Part shown: positions 18,378-27,690 of the stretch, one piece after another | How positions within the stretch are numbered: the first letter of the stretch is position 1 | Layout of the letters: each line of letters begins with the position of its first letter | DNA from: Hondaea fermentalgiana | Taxonomy: Eukaryota; Sar; Bigyra; Thraustochytrida; Thraustochytriidae | Direction of reading: 5' to 3' | DNA: 41,779 nt | Assembly: GCA_014084085.1 (NCBI GenBank) | Contig: NPFB01000009.1 | Span: forward strand, 413,016 to 454,794 | Notes under the pieces: model-generated | Told to the model about the DNA's origin: nothing | What the model saw: the letters and a program-made list of their open reading frames with translations, nothing else | Database searches by the model: none | Made by a program: the position numbers and the translations under genes

Positions 18378-19397
18378 CTATCGGTTCGTCGATGCCTTTG
18401 CTTCTTCGAGGGTGACCGTGCCATTGCCATCCCGGTCAAGAGCAGCAAACTGATTTTGCACAAGACGAAGGTCCATCGGTTTGACGATGCCCATTTGTTG
18501 AAACTTGAACACGATGAACTCTGCCTCGGTGAGCGAGCCAGACGCGTCGGCGTCAGCTTGGAAAAGCTCGGTGACTGAAAGACGCCGCCGCAGGATATCC
18601 TCGCGACGGCGCCTTCGCTCTTTCTCGAGAATGGCGTCAATTGCATCACCAATGAGCTTGGCCATGGCCACAGTTCCAAAGGCTAAATAAATGACGAGAA
18701 AGATAAGCCCACGACGACTGGTGAGTCGCACGTCACCGTAACCCACGGTGGTAAGCGTCACCACCGTGAAATAGAAGCTGTCGATAAAGGTCATGCCTTC
18801 TACTGCACAGAAATAAGTTATCCCAAAGAGGAAGACAAAGCCGACACCGAAACCAAGCTTGGCAACATAGGGTATCCTGCTTGTCGATTGTCTCGAGCGC
18901 TTTCTGAGCTTTTCAAGACGATGAGCGATGGCCACCGTGAGCGTCGAAATCGTCCAACCGAGAACTCCTACGCCATATAAGATGTAGAACGAAGTAAAGA
19001 AGCGTCCGCCCGGGGTCTTGGGTGCAAAATCTCCATATCCGACGGTGGTAAGGGTGACGACGCCGAAATATGCGCTTTCAAGTGCCGACCAGTCCTCCAA
19101 GAGCTGGCCTATGAGCAGAGCAAGAATGACGTGCAAGAAAAGGGCAGCCAGAGTAATCCATATGGACCTCGACGAACTTTCCACCTGCCGCGAGGCATCC
19201 TCGAGAACCGTCACAGTGGCTCGTTTTTTCTGTGCAAAGTCAATAGGGCGTCCGGGTTCGGCCAGGTGAGCAGGTCGATCATCGTTCGCATGGCTGCCGA
19301 TCGCGCGATCGAGTGCATTCTCGTCATTCTTAATAAAAGGTGCAGCAGGCAGCGGGACGACCGTGCTTCCGGCACCATGACTATTGGCGAGGTGCAT
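18378..19397 (-). CDS. Tandem-pore K+ channel with C-terminal EF-hands (TPK/KCO-like)
   Basis: Predicted 339-residue integral membrane channel. The frame opens farther upstream only from a TTG; the ATG at 19397 is the first. Two pore modules are each flanked by hydrophobic helices. The selectivity filters are TTVGYGD at 117-123 and 216-222, the classic K+ filter, each with the preceding VVTLT. Two filters per subunit imply dimeric assembly, as in plant TPK and animal K2P channels. The C-terminal cytosolic tail has two EF-hand loops, DADASGSLTEAE (282-293) and DRDGNGTVTLEE (321-332), so Ca2+ gating as in plant vacuolar TPKs is likely by analogy. The N-terminal 95 residues are hydrophilic. No targeting signal is certain, so plasma or vacuolar membrane cannot be decided. 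The upstream region is shared divergently with the BART gene. Confidence 0.9.
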   Translation of the reverse strand: MHLANSHGAGSTVVPLPAAPFIKNDENALDRAIGSHANDDRPAHLAEPGRPIDFAQKKRATVTVLEDASRQVESSSRSIWITLAALFLHVILALLIGQLLEDWSALESAYFGVVTLTTVGYGDFAPKTPGGRFFTSFYILYGVGVLGWTISTLTVAIAHRLEKLRKRSRQSTSRIPYVAKLGFGVGFVFLFGITYFCAVEGMTFIDSFYFTVVTLTTVGYGDVRLTSRRGLIFLVIYLAFGTVAMAKLIGDAIDAILEKERRRRREDILRRRLSVTELFQADADASGSLTEAEFIVFKFQQMGIVKPMDLRLVQNQFAALDRDGNGTVTLEEAKASTNR

Positions 19398-19505
19398 TGG
19401 AGCCTCTCGTGTCGCACATGCGCGTCTGGATAAAAAAGGCAAGCAATCGTCGCGCAATTTATAAGAAACTGCAAAAAAAGTCAAGAGCGCTCGAGCGAAG
19501 TTCTT

Positions 19506-19561
19506 GCTACGCGTGCTACGCGTGCTACGCGTGTGTGCGTGTGCGTGCGCGCGCGCGCGCC
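19506..19561. repeat. GCTACGCGT x3 plus (GT/GC)n dinucleotide run
   Basis: Nine-base units GCTACGCGT are repeated three times and lead into alternating GTGTGCGTGTGCGTGCGCGC. The alternating purine-pyrimidine tract is potentially Z-DNA-forming. Confidence 0.8.
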
Positions 19562-19689
19562 CTGTTCCTGCGATCCGCTATAGTAGCTAGCGCGCTTAGC
19601 ACTGAAGTTGGCAGCGCATGGCGGCGCTAGCGACATGGCCGCCCGACTCTGACCGTGCGACATCATGGCACCGCACGACGATGTCCGTT

Positions 19690-19746
19690 AAGCCCCTTTA
19701 TAGGCCACATCTGTGAGAAGTCTTGGCTTCCTCAGCAAAGGGGCTT
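19690..19746. repeat. 10-bp inverted repeat, 37-nt spacer, ahead of BART gene
   Basis: AAGCCCCTTT at 19690-19699 and AAAGGGGCTT at 19737-19746 are exact reverse complements. The element ends about 50 bases before the BART start codon, so it could be a 5'-UTR hairpin or a dyad binding site. Confidence 0.6.
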
Positions 19747-19795
19747 TGGCAGTCTTTGTCTCTTGTCCTGTTTCTGATAATGATGCCTGGTATTG

Positions 19796-20485
19796 ATGAA
19801 TGAGGATTACGAAAGAGAGCAACTCGCGGCGACATTGGCCCCTCGCAAAACCGAGACGCGAGCCAAGATGCCCCGGGAATCCAAGTTTGCGGACGAGGAG
19901 GCGGGGGAAAGCAAGTTCGAAAAGGAGTCTGCCGGCGAAGGCAAGGAAATTGAACCCTCTCCCTCGAGCAGCAAAGCGCGAAAGGTGGAGTCCAAGTCCG
20001 GCGACGATGAGACAGATGCCTTGATGAAACGAGCCTCTCGTTACTGCTTCAGTACTCGATTCATCAGCGTTTTTGAGAAATTCATTCGGAAGAACGCATA
20101 CCTTTTCTTTGACACTGTGGACTCTGGCGACGATGAGCACAAGCTAGAGTATCACGACCTATTTAAGGAGTACCTGGTGTTGTACGAATCCACCATGGAA
20201 AACTGGCTCAAGGAGGAAGGTATCTCCTTGAAAGAATTCAACGAGGCGCTTCACGAGGCCAAGGAACGCGGCCGAGGAGGAGACGCTTATTTTATCAGCC
20301 TTTTGGTGGCTTCTGGAGAGTGTAAGTTTCCATGGCAGCAAAAATGCGCCGTAAAGAACGCAAGATATGAAATTCAATTTCCATTTCAGCGTAGAATCTA
20401 ACATATTCGCATTCAAACCGTAGACGACTGTTTCTATGACGTCATGATCAAGGAGGCAAAGCGTCAGCGTGAAGGACGGGAGTAG
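19796..20485 (+). CDS. BART-domain protein (ARL2BP/CFAP36-like), two exons
   Basis: Exons 19796-20321 and 20424-20485 give 195 residues. The 102-base intron has a GTAAGT donor, a CTAAC branch-like site and a TAG acceptor. Splicing replaces an otherwise unrelated 26-residue read-through with a family-like ending (EYDCFYDVMIKEAK). Residues 1-80 are charged and disordered. Residues about 84-188 match the BART fold of ARL2BP and CFAP36: FEKFIRKNAYLFF, then KLEYHDLFKEYLVLYESTM, WLKEEGISLKEF and GGDAYFISLLVASGEYDCF. BART domains bind GTP-loaded ARL2/ARL3 and act at cilia, centrosomes and mitochondria. A short frame at 19780-19803 overlaps the start, so initiation could instead use Met25 (MPRESK). 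It converges with the AIG2-like gene 56 bases away. Confidence 0.75.
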
Positions 20486-20541
20486 GGGGGAGAGCGTGAT
20501 CATAGTGAGTGACCTGGTCGTGCCTAGTCTCTCGACTGGAT

Positions 20542-21000
20542 CTACTCTTTGGCGGTGGTGTCAACGTCAAAGTCCCAGGAGTATCCATGTTCCGCAAAGC
20601 GCTTGGAGTTTGCGACGTACTCTTCAACGTGGGGCATGAAGTCCTTATCGTAGTCCCAGAGCGTGGGCTTGAGCTCGGCCTCGAGTTCCTTTTTCCAGAC
20701 GTAAACGTTAGCGCGGTGCGCTTCCCCATTTTCAGTAAAAATGTTTTCTTCGACGCGGTCGTAGTCGTCATCTTCAAAGCTGTCAAGACGGCGAATTTCC
20801 TCATCCGAGAGCTTGCTCACCAGCAAGCCCGTGACCTTGTCGTCTGGTTTCGTGGTGCGGATCCCCGGGTACACGCGATCTTTGATTGCGTACCGCGTGT
20901 ATCCGAGGAGAAGCCCCGGCTGGAACGCGGGCATCCTGCCCACGACCGTGCTTAGCACGCGCTCCTCCATGAGGCTTCCGTACACGAAGACGACGTTCAT
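20542..21000 (-). CDS. AIG2-like / gamma-glutamylcyclotransferase-fold protein
   Basis: Predicted 152-residue cytosolic protein with an ATG start at 21000. It shows the GGCT-like signatures: an N-terminal strand with the substrate-loop YGSLM (7-11), GYTRYAIKDRVYPGI (33-47), and LDSFEDDDYDR (72-82) carrying the Glu at position 76 that is catalytic in this fold. The family cleaves gamma-glutamyl-amino acids or gamma-glutamylamines to 5-oxoproline. Plant AIG2-like members have uncertain substrates, and this protein is closest in length and motif style to those. No introns or targeting signal were seen. It could belong to glutathione or gamma-glutamylamine turnover, but the exact substrate cannot be told from the sequence. 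Confidence 0.8.
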   Translation of the reverse strand: MNVVFVYGSLMEERVLSTVVGRMPAFQPGLLLGYTRYAIKDRVYPGIRTTKPDDKVTGLLVSKLSDEEIRRLDSFEDDDYDRVEENIFTENGEAHRANVYVWKKELEAELKPTLWDYDKDFMPHVEEYVANSKRFAEHGYSWDFDVDTTAKE

Positions 21001-22074
21001 GGCTGCTGCTTCTGCTATTGCGGCTGTTGCTACTAAGAGCTGCTGTTGTTGCTTCTCTACTTGTTGCTCTGATTTACCTTCGCTTGATCGTTCGCCTCCC
21101 CTTTTCCTTTTCCGCGTACCAGCCTCCGGCTAGATGCACGGGAGGTGTCGGTCGCCGTCGTTTGTCAAAGGTCTGTCGCAGCTATCTTGCCTTGCCAGTG
21201 TGAGCGTGTGTGTCATGCGGTAACTGATGATGACGAGCAGCAAAACTGATATCCATCAAAGCCTCGCCTCGGTCGTGCCAAGCCTTTGGCTTGCAGATGG
21301 GTCCGTCAAGATGGTATGACGGTACATGCGGGCAGCTGAGCCTGCCGCCAGCCAGCAGCTTGCCACACGCTGCTCGCCGCTGTCGCCGCAATGGACCGGA
21401 AAGATAGGCAGACCGAATGAACATGCGAAGAATTATCCGCAACGCTGGAGCTGCGAGGCGCGAAAGGGGCGTGGCGCGTGCCATGACGCATCCTCGAGCC
21501 AAGGTGTTGTCCCGTATCATGGCAAGCTGAGTACGGGTACAAGAGCGTCGTTCTTTGCTATTTGTGGGTCATTGTCTGGAATTGAAGATTTTACGATCTC
21601 CCCCGCTTGCACTCGAGTATGCACCAAATTTGGGCTGCCGGAACGCCTCGGCGAACAACGAAAAGAGAAACAGGGCAGTCGGCGTAGACTTTCATCCAGC
21701 CGACTATCCAATAGTCTATTCTTCTCTCGTTCGATTTCGTTCCTTTTCTTCGCTCAAAACCTGGACGCGATGATCCCCCGGCAGGCGGACAATGACTGTT
21801 GGACGCGACACGCGGTCATAAGCAAGCTTGCCGCCGGCAGATGTTCGGATTGGAGGGACTCGCCACCCCTGATCTCGTCTAGGGGTGCCTGATCATCTCC
21901 CCACCCCCCTTGTGACATTGCGCGCGCGTGCGAGAGGAGTAGTAGAGTGCAATAGAGACCCGGACCGAGATGCATTTTTTCAGCCAGCTGGTACGTGCAG
22001 CCAAATTGTCAAGACGGATGAATGTCCATGCTGCAAACGCAGAACTCGAAGCGAGACATATCTGATTGCATGCC
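21001..22074. other. Intergenic region upstream of myosin and AIG2-like genes
   Basis: About 1.07 kb between divergently transcribed genes. Several open frames of 60-190 codons are present, but they mix frames, have no recognisable domain, and change composition along their length. A CTGCTG-rich segment at 21001-21060 flanks the AIG2-like ATG. No RNA gene or repeat of note was seen. Confidence 0.5.
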
Positions 22075-25000
22075 ATGGTGGCGCACGAGGTGGGTGCGCG
22101 TGTTTGGTACGGCGGCAAAGAAGATGGATGCTGGAAAATCGGGGAAGTGATCGCATGCGCTGGTGGAGGCAAAGGCGACATTGTCGTTCGTCGAAGCGGC
22201 GATGCAGGTGGGCAAGATGAGCCCATGGACTCGGCTGAGGCCAGCGACACTGTCTTTGCCGTCAACCGAGGTGTCGAAGAAGATATGACGGCGCTTCATC
22301 ACATTCACGAGCCTGCAATTCTCGAAAATCTTCGACTCCGGGCCTTGGAAGATGCTCCTTATACCTTTATGGGGCCCATTCTTGTAAGCGTGAATCCCCT
22401 CCGCGAACTCGATGAGTCCGGGTACGAATGCGGTACAGCGCGCGCAAGAGGGCCATTTGCAATTGCGGAGATTGCACTCCAGCAGCTCCAGTTAGGGGCG
22501 CGTTCCGGGACAGGCGATCAGTCAATTGTAATTGGCGGCGAATCCGGCGCGGGCAAGACGGAGAGCGCCAAACGAGTCATTCGCCACGTTGTCGCACGAT
22601 GCCATGGGTCGGAGCAAGGCAATGAGCTCGAAGAGCGTCTGCTTCAAGTGAGCCCCGTGCTTGAGGCCATCGGAAACGCGTCGACCTGCATGAACCACAA
22701 TTCATCAAGGTTTGGCAAGTACACCAAGGTTATTCTGGAGCGGCGTGCAGACAATCAAGGCTGGTGCATTACAGGGGCACGCATTGAAACCTACCTTCTC
22801 GAAAAGAGCCGTGTCGTTTTCCAAGGTCCCGGCGAGCGCAGCTTTCATATTTTGCATTATTTGCGCGCCGCTCGCGAGAAACTGCCCCATTTAGGACTCG
22901 ACGCGCTTCAGCCTGATGCAAGCCCGAGAGTGGGCGACAAGGATCGCTTCGACAAGCTTTGCGGAGCACTCGCGACAATCGGCATTGACCAGGATGTCTT
23001 GTTTGCTTCATTGGCAGGAGTTTTGCATTTGCTTCAGGTCGAATTCGAGGGGGATGCCGATGCAGCCACAATATCGAGTGACGCAGGTACGTGCTGCTCT
23101 CTACTTGGGCTTGAAGGAGGTCGAGATGCTTTACAAAAGCTCTTGTGCGAGCGCGAAGTGCGCGTACCTGGCTCGAGTGAGCCGATTGTGACACCAGAAG
23201 GGATCGAGCGCGCGGTGCAAAATCGCAATGCGGTCGCCAAGGCCATATATGCTGGTGCCTTTGAATGGGTTCTTCAGCGTCTAAATCAAAGTCTCGGTGG
23301 ACCGCAGGATGATCAAGGTTCAGAGACGCCGAGGACGCCGATGCACTTTATTGGGGTGCTCGACATTTTCGGTTTCGAGTCAATGCAGCAAAATAGCTTT
23401 GAACAACTCCTCATCAACTACACGAATGAGGCGCTGCAAGACACCTTTATTCGGCAGGTATTCGAGGCAGAAGTGGCGCTTTACAAAGCAGAGGGGCTTG
23501 TCATGAAGGGTGCAGACTTTCCTCCCCCGCGCGCCTCGAGCGAGTGTGTGCATCTTTTTCATGGCGTCAAGGGGAAACCTGGGCTTTTGGCACTTGTCGA
23601 CGAGGTTAGTCGCGCGCCCCAACCTTCGGACGAAAAGCTGAACAAGGCCATGCATGACTCATTTGCCGGACACACGTGCTTTCCGCGGCCTCATCCGAAA
23701 GACATTCGCACGACCTTTATTGTCGCGCATTACCCAGGGCCAGTTTCCTATGTGGCGGAGGGCTTCATCCACAAGAATAATGACCAGCTTCCCGAGCGCG
23801 CGCAGCAAGTGCTAAGTACAGCAACAAACGTAGCTGTCGCGTGGGGCCGATGCTCGCCAGCAGACACAGCGCGTGGTCCTACAAATGCACGGGCCGGCGC
23901 AGGATCAGAATCAGGGGCCGGGTCGCGTCGTCGTCCGCGACGAAAGGTGCAGTCAATTGTGTCCAAGTTCGCTGTGCAGATCAAAGCGCTTGTGGAGACC
24001 CTTGAGGCCACAAAGTGTTCATTCATTCGATGTGTCAAGCCGAATGTGCAAATGCAGCGTGAGGAAGGACGACCGTGGTTCGATCGAGCGCTCGTCGTGA
24101 GTCAGTTGCGTTGCTTGAGCATTGAGCAGACCGCGCAGGTACTCAAGTCAGGACTTCCGACACGTATTCCGTACCAGAGTCTCATTGATGCGTACGCGGA
24201 GACACTTCCTCAGGAGGCCCTGCGCATATGGCGAAATCTTGGCGCAGGGAACGCGCGCGAATTCACTAAAGCCCTTTTCTGGGCCTTTGACGTCCCTCAC
24301 AAGGCATATCGGTGCGGAACGACGCGCGTCTTTTTCCGTAATGGCCAGCTGTCCATGTTGGACCGCATTCTTGAGGCATCGAAGGTGTGGTCGTGCGCCG
24401 CACCTTCGGATGCCAAGGCCCAAGCGGAGCGCAAGTATGTCATTGACCGGTTCAAGTTGTACTATGTGCGCATGCTGTGGCGCAAGTGTGTGGCCAAGGC
24501 AATGGCTGCGCACCACTTTGAAAGTCGTTTGCGCTACTTTCGCGCACGTAACGAGGCCATTTCAACGATTCAACAACGCTTTCGTGCGCATCGTGTGCGA
24601 TGCACATTTCTTTTGCAAAAAGCTGCTGCACTCGAAATTCAATGCTGCGTACGAGGGTGGCGCGCAAGACTTGAATTTGCTGCTCGTCTTGCTGAAGCTG
24701 CGCAACTTGCACAGGAGGAAGCAGCACGGCTCGCTGAAGCTGCTCGCGCTGCGAAAGAAGAAGCAGCACGGCTCGAAAAGGAGGCTGCTCTTGCCGAGGC
24801 GGAGAAAGAGCGCGAGAAAGTGGCCGCGCGCGAAGCCGAGGCGGCGGCGCAGCAGGTCAAGGCTGAGCAAATGCTATCGCTGACCGAAAGGTCGCGCTCC
24901 TGGATCCGGTCACCCTCGTGCTCACGAAATTCGTCGTTTGTGGGAAGCATTAAGCCGGGTGGGCAAGGTCTCGAGCCAGAATTGCTCGCTGTGCACGTGC

Positions 25001-25983
25001 GTGAAGTGACAGAAGAAGATGTTTTGCCCTCGTCATCACGACCGCAGAGCACGAGGCTGGGAAGTTTCAGAGGCCTTGCAAAGCTCGAAGCACGGGTATT
25101 GCAGGGGAACCGAGAGAGCGAGCAGGTTCAAAGCCCTCAGGAAACCATGTCGCTGGAAAAGTGCAAGCGCATTGCCCGTGAGCTCTTTGGCGAGAATGCC
25201 AAGGGAGTGACGATGGCCATGGTGGAGGCATTTCGTGAGCAGACGTATGGGCCTTTTGCCGACCGGGTGTTGGCTTCAAGGCTAAAGTCGGCGCTTCGAG
25301 AGAGCGAGCACGAGCGGGCGTTGCTAAAGGAGCAAAAGACGAGGCTGCACGCTCAGCTCGAGGATGCTGAACAGCGATGCTGGGAGTACAAGGTCGTAGC
25401 CGCGGAGCGCGAAGCGCGCATTACCGAACTTACCACACGCATGCTAGACCTCGAAGCAGACTTTCGCGAGCGCGAGCGCGCATTCACGACAAGCGTGTCA
25501 AAGACTCCCTTGCGCGTGCCTACCGCTGCCGGAGCACTGAGTTCCGACGAGGCCGCCTCACTTGCCTCGCTTGTGTCAATCATTCAGTCGCAGCAGCTGC
25601 AGCTTGCCGCCCAATCGGATGAAATCTCGCGCCTCTCGCGACTGCAGCAGGACACTCAGGATGCAAAGGAGTATATGGCAAACGTTTTGGATCAGCTGAC
25701 GCTGGATTTGGAGCGCGAGCGTACCCAAGCCAAGCGCAACTTTGACTTTTTCGAGCAAAAGCTTCGCGAAGCGGACTCTGAGCTCGAGGCTCGCGATGTT
25801 CTCATCAAGGGTCTTGAGCGTATCGTTAAGCGTAAGAGCTTCCCGAAGCAAGTGCAAGAGTCCTTGCAAACCTCGTCGTCATCATCATTATCATTATCAT
25901 CATCATCGTTGGACGGTAGTTCGACTTCGGCGGGGGTCAAACTTGTTGCAGGTCCGGCAATCTCCGGCGGCCAAGCTGCATAG
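22075..25983 (+). CDS. Myosin heavy chain, unconventional (class unassigned)
   Basis: Predicted 1,302-residue actin motor; the ATG at 22075 (gccATGG) is used rather than a TTG three codons earlier. An SH3-like N-terminal segment (about 5-50) precedes the motor (about 65-775). P-loop GESGAGKT is at 155-162, switch I NHNSSRFGK at 207-215, switch II DIFGFE at 430-435, and the SH1-helix/converter region follows CSFIRCVKPN. Loop 2 is extended and Arg-rich. Degenerate IQ-like helices (AISTIQQRFRAHRVR and ALEIQCCVRGWRAR) at about 825-870 should bind calmodulin-like light chains. An Ala/Glu-rich helix runs from about 870 to 940, and the C-terminus has further coiled-coil stretches. No MyTH4, FERM, DIL or other cargo domain was recognised, so the class is open. 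ATPase residues look intact. It converges with the aldo-keto reductase gene. Confidence 0.93.
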   Translation: MVAHEVGARVWYGGKEDGCWKIGEVIACAGGGKGDIVVRRSGDAGGQDEPMDSAEASDTVFAVNRGVEEDMTALHHIHEPAILENLRLRALEDAPYTFMGPILVSVNPLRELDESGYECGTARARGPFAIAEIALQQLQLGARSGTGDQSIVIGGESGAGKTESAKRVIRHVVARCHGSEQGNELEERLLQVSPVLEAIGNASTCMNHNSSRFGKYTKVILERRADNQGWCITGARIETYLLEKSRVVFQGPGERSFHILHYLRAAREKLPHLGLDALQPDASPRVGDKDRFDKLCGALATIGIDQDVLFASLAGVLHLLQVEFEGDADAATISSDAGTCCSLLGLEGGRDALQKLLCEREVRVPGSSEPIVTPEGIERAVQNRNAVAKAIYAGAFEWVLQRLNQSLGGPQDDQGSETPRTPMHFIGVLDIFGFESMQQNSFEQLLINYTNEALQDTFIRQVFEAEVALYKAEGLVMKGADFPPPRASSECVHLFHGVKGKPGLLALVDEVSRAPQPSDEKLNKAMHDSFAGHTCFPRPHPKDIRTTFIVAHYPGPVSYVAEGFIHKNNDQLPERAQQVLSTATNVAVAWGRCSPADTARGPTNARAGAGSESGAGSRRRPRRKVQSIVSKFAVQIKALVETLEATKCSFIRCVKPNVQMQREEGRPWFDRALVVSQLRCLSIEQTAQVLKSGLPTRIPYQSLIDAYAETLPQEALRIWRNLGAGNAREFTKALFWAFDVPHKAYRCGTTRVFFRNGQLSMLDRILEASKVWSCAAPSDAKAQAERKYVIDRFKLYYVRMLWRKCVAKAMAAHHFESRLRYFRARNEAISTIQQRFRAHRVRCTFLLQKAAALEIQCCVRGWRARLEFAARLAEAAQLAQEEAARLAEAARAAKEEAARLEKEAALAEAEKEREKVAAREAEAAAQQVKAEQMLSLTERSRSWIRSPSCSRNSSFVGSIKPGGQGLEPELLAVHVREVTEEDVLPSSSRPQSTRLGSFRGLAKLEARVLQGNRESEQVQSPQETMSLEKCKRIARELFGENAKGVTMAMVEAFREQTYGPFADRVLASRLKSALRESEHERALLKEQKTRLHAQLEDAEQRCWEYKVVAAEREARITELTTRMLDLEADFRERERAFTTSVSKTPLRVPTAAGALSSDEAASLASLVSIIQSQQLQLAAQSDEISRLSRLQQDTQDAKEYMANVLDQLTLDLERERTQAKRNFDFFEQKLREADSELEARDVLIKGLERIVKRKSFPKQVQESLQTSSSSSLSLSSSSLDGSSTSAGVKLVAGPAISGGQAA
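25884..25914. repeat. TCA trinucleotide repeat (poly-Ser codons) in myosin tail
   Basis: An imperfect TCA/TTA run near the 3' end of the myosin gene encodes a Ser/Leu-rich low-complexity stretch. Confidence 0.7.
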
Positions 25984-26298
25984 AAAACTAAGAGCAAGAA
26001 AGCCCTTCTCGGTGGAGTTTATCTTTTCGGGCAAGTATCACAACAGGAACAAGAACAGATAATTTCACAACCAAATTTCCTTCGGTTCCGAAAATTCATC
26101 TCGTGCAGGCGTTCGGCCCGTATCTGTACTGCTAGGTTCTGCCGTCAAAGAGTCTACAATCGATCTTCATGACACAGGGCAGAAAAAATTTCAATCGCTC
26201 GCCTCTGAAAAGCTTGCAAATGTTGTTGTTCACGCGGAGAAAGTTGGATAGAAAAAAAGCTAGGTCATTTGTTTAGGTATGGTCTCGTTGCTTCGTGT
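25984..26298. other. Convergent 3' region of myosin and aldo-keto reductase genes
   Basis: AT-richer DNA between two convergent stops, probably both 3' UTRs. No coding frame or RNA gene was recognised. Confidence 0.6.
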
Positions 26299-27429
26299 TC
26301 AAGGGATTTTGCAGTCGCCAGAGGTCTTGCTGTCGCCGCCTCCCGTAACCGGGGGCGACTTTGCGGCATCGAGCTTGATCATGTCTTCAATGCTGAGTTC
26401 CCAGTCGAAGAGCTGGGCATTGGCAATGATGTGCGATGCTTCGTCTGACTTGGGGATCACAGGAATGCCTTGCTGCACCTGCCACTTGAGCGAGACCTGG
26501 GCGCCAGACTTGCCATACTTTTTGCCAATCTCGGTGACCAGCTTGCCATTGATGAGCTCCGAGGTTCCGCAGGGTCCACAAAGAGGGCTAAAGGACTGGT
26601 ACAGCGTTCCGACCATGTGATCAAACTCACGGTCATCTGTTGCCTCGGGGCCCGCGCTTCCCATCCCTACATGGAATTCTACCTGATTCACATGAGGGAT
26701 AGTGAGCCCGGCATGGACGAGGTCGAGAATGTGACGTTTGCAAAAGTGGCTGACACCAATGGCGCGAGCCTTTTTGGCGGCATGAAAGTCCATCATGGCC
26801 TTCCAACCTTCAACGCGCATCTCAGGTCCTCCCTTACCATCCCAGTAGGCAGGAAAGTGGACGAGCATGAGGTCGACATAGTCGAGGCCAAGATCCTTGA
26901 GGGAGGCCTCGAGGGCGGCCTCAGCTGCGCTGTAGTTGAGGCCGCCAGGAATCTTGGTCGTCACGAAAATGTCTTCGCGCCGGCCTCCATTTTGACTTTG
27001 CCAGTCTTGGATTGCTTGCCCGACGCCAGCGTGATTGCCGTACATTGTCGCGGTGTCTACATGAACATAGCCGACCTTGAGCGCCGTCAGGGTGGCCTTG
27101 TACGCGACCGAGTTGTTGTACTCCCAGGTACCGAGGCCAACCATCTTTCATGAAGATCACGTGCGTGCGTGCGTTAGTCAGCCTTTGCTGTATGTATTAC
27201 CACCTTTTTTCCTTGTTCGGCAACATCAAAAACGTACGGGCATCTCCACGCCATTCCGCAGCGTCGTCGTTGGGATGGGACCAACCTTGGACCCGAGACT
27301 ACCGTGCTGTCCCACAAGCACTTGCTCTACGGCACCGACCGCCGTCGCAGTCCCTTGCAAAGCCATCGCGAGCGTCAGGACCGCCAACGGCGTGACCCAC
27401 CGCGTCCATCTTGCCGCAGCCATTCTCAT
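26299..27429 (-). CDS. Aldo-keto reductase with N-terminal signal peptide, two exons
   Basis: Exons 27429-27238 and 27144-26299 give 345 residues. The 93-base intron (27237-27145) has a GTACGT donor, a CTGACTAAC branch site and an AAAG acceptor. Splicing joins NGVEMP to MVGLGTWEY and rebuilds the canonical AKR opening, which neither exon has alone. The (beta/alpha)8 NADPH-dependent oxidoreductase residues are present: Asp94, Tyr99 (DTATMYGN), Lys128 (TTKIP) and His160 (MLVHFP). The late segment IPVIPKSDEASHI fits the cofactor-phosphate site. Residues 1-30 look like a signal peptide (basic, then VTPLAVLTLAMALQG, then small residues), suggesting entry to the secretory pathway, which is unusual for an AKR. 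The substrate is unknown. Met3 is an alternative start. Confidence 0.87.
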
Positions 27430-27690
27430 CTTCTTCTTCTCCTTCTTCTTCTTCTTCTTTTCTCAAGCACGCTCGCGCTCACGCTCACGGCTTCCTATCG
27501 CGACCTCGACAACGCTTGCGTGCGTGCAAGCAAGCTTGCGTGCGCGCCAGTCTCCTCTCCTCTTCACGATCCTGCTTTGCTGCAGCGTCGTGATCGAGAC
27601 CCGACCCAGCTCAGACTCACCGCCGCCGGTATCTTCGCTCAGGAGTCTCGGGCGTATATAAGCTAGTGTCCCACTTTCCATCTCGTCTTC
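27430..27690. other. Intergenic: AKR upstream region and tRNA 5' flank
   Basis: A CTTCTT run lies at about 27425-27465 and GC-rich DNA with CTTGCGTGCG-type short repeats at about 27510-27545. GTATATAAG at about 27654-27662 resembles a TATA-type element about 30 bases upstream of the first tRNA. No coding gene was recognised. Confidence 0.45.

Larger units (their letters stand above)
19398..19795. promoter_or_regulatory. Divergent promoter region between K+ channel and BART-protein genes
   Basis: About 400 bases hold both promoters. Three head-to-tail GCTACGCGT units lie at about 19507-19533, followed by a GT/GC dinucleotide run to about 19560. A 10-bp inverted repeat lies at 19690-19699 / 19737-19746. 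A short upstream frame overlaps the BART start. No TATA box is obvious. The regulatory role is inferred from position. Confidence 0.45.

Noticed and set aside
21326..21892. 188-codon plus-strand frame between the AIG2-like and myosin genes
   Set aside because: No recognisable motif, the composition changes along its length, and the minus strand is equally open in part. Treated as non-coding without transcript evidence.
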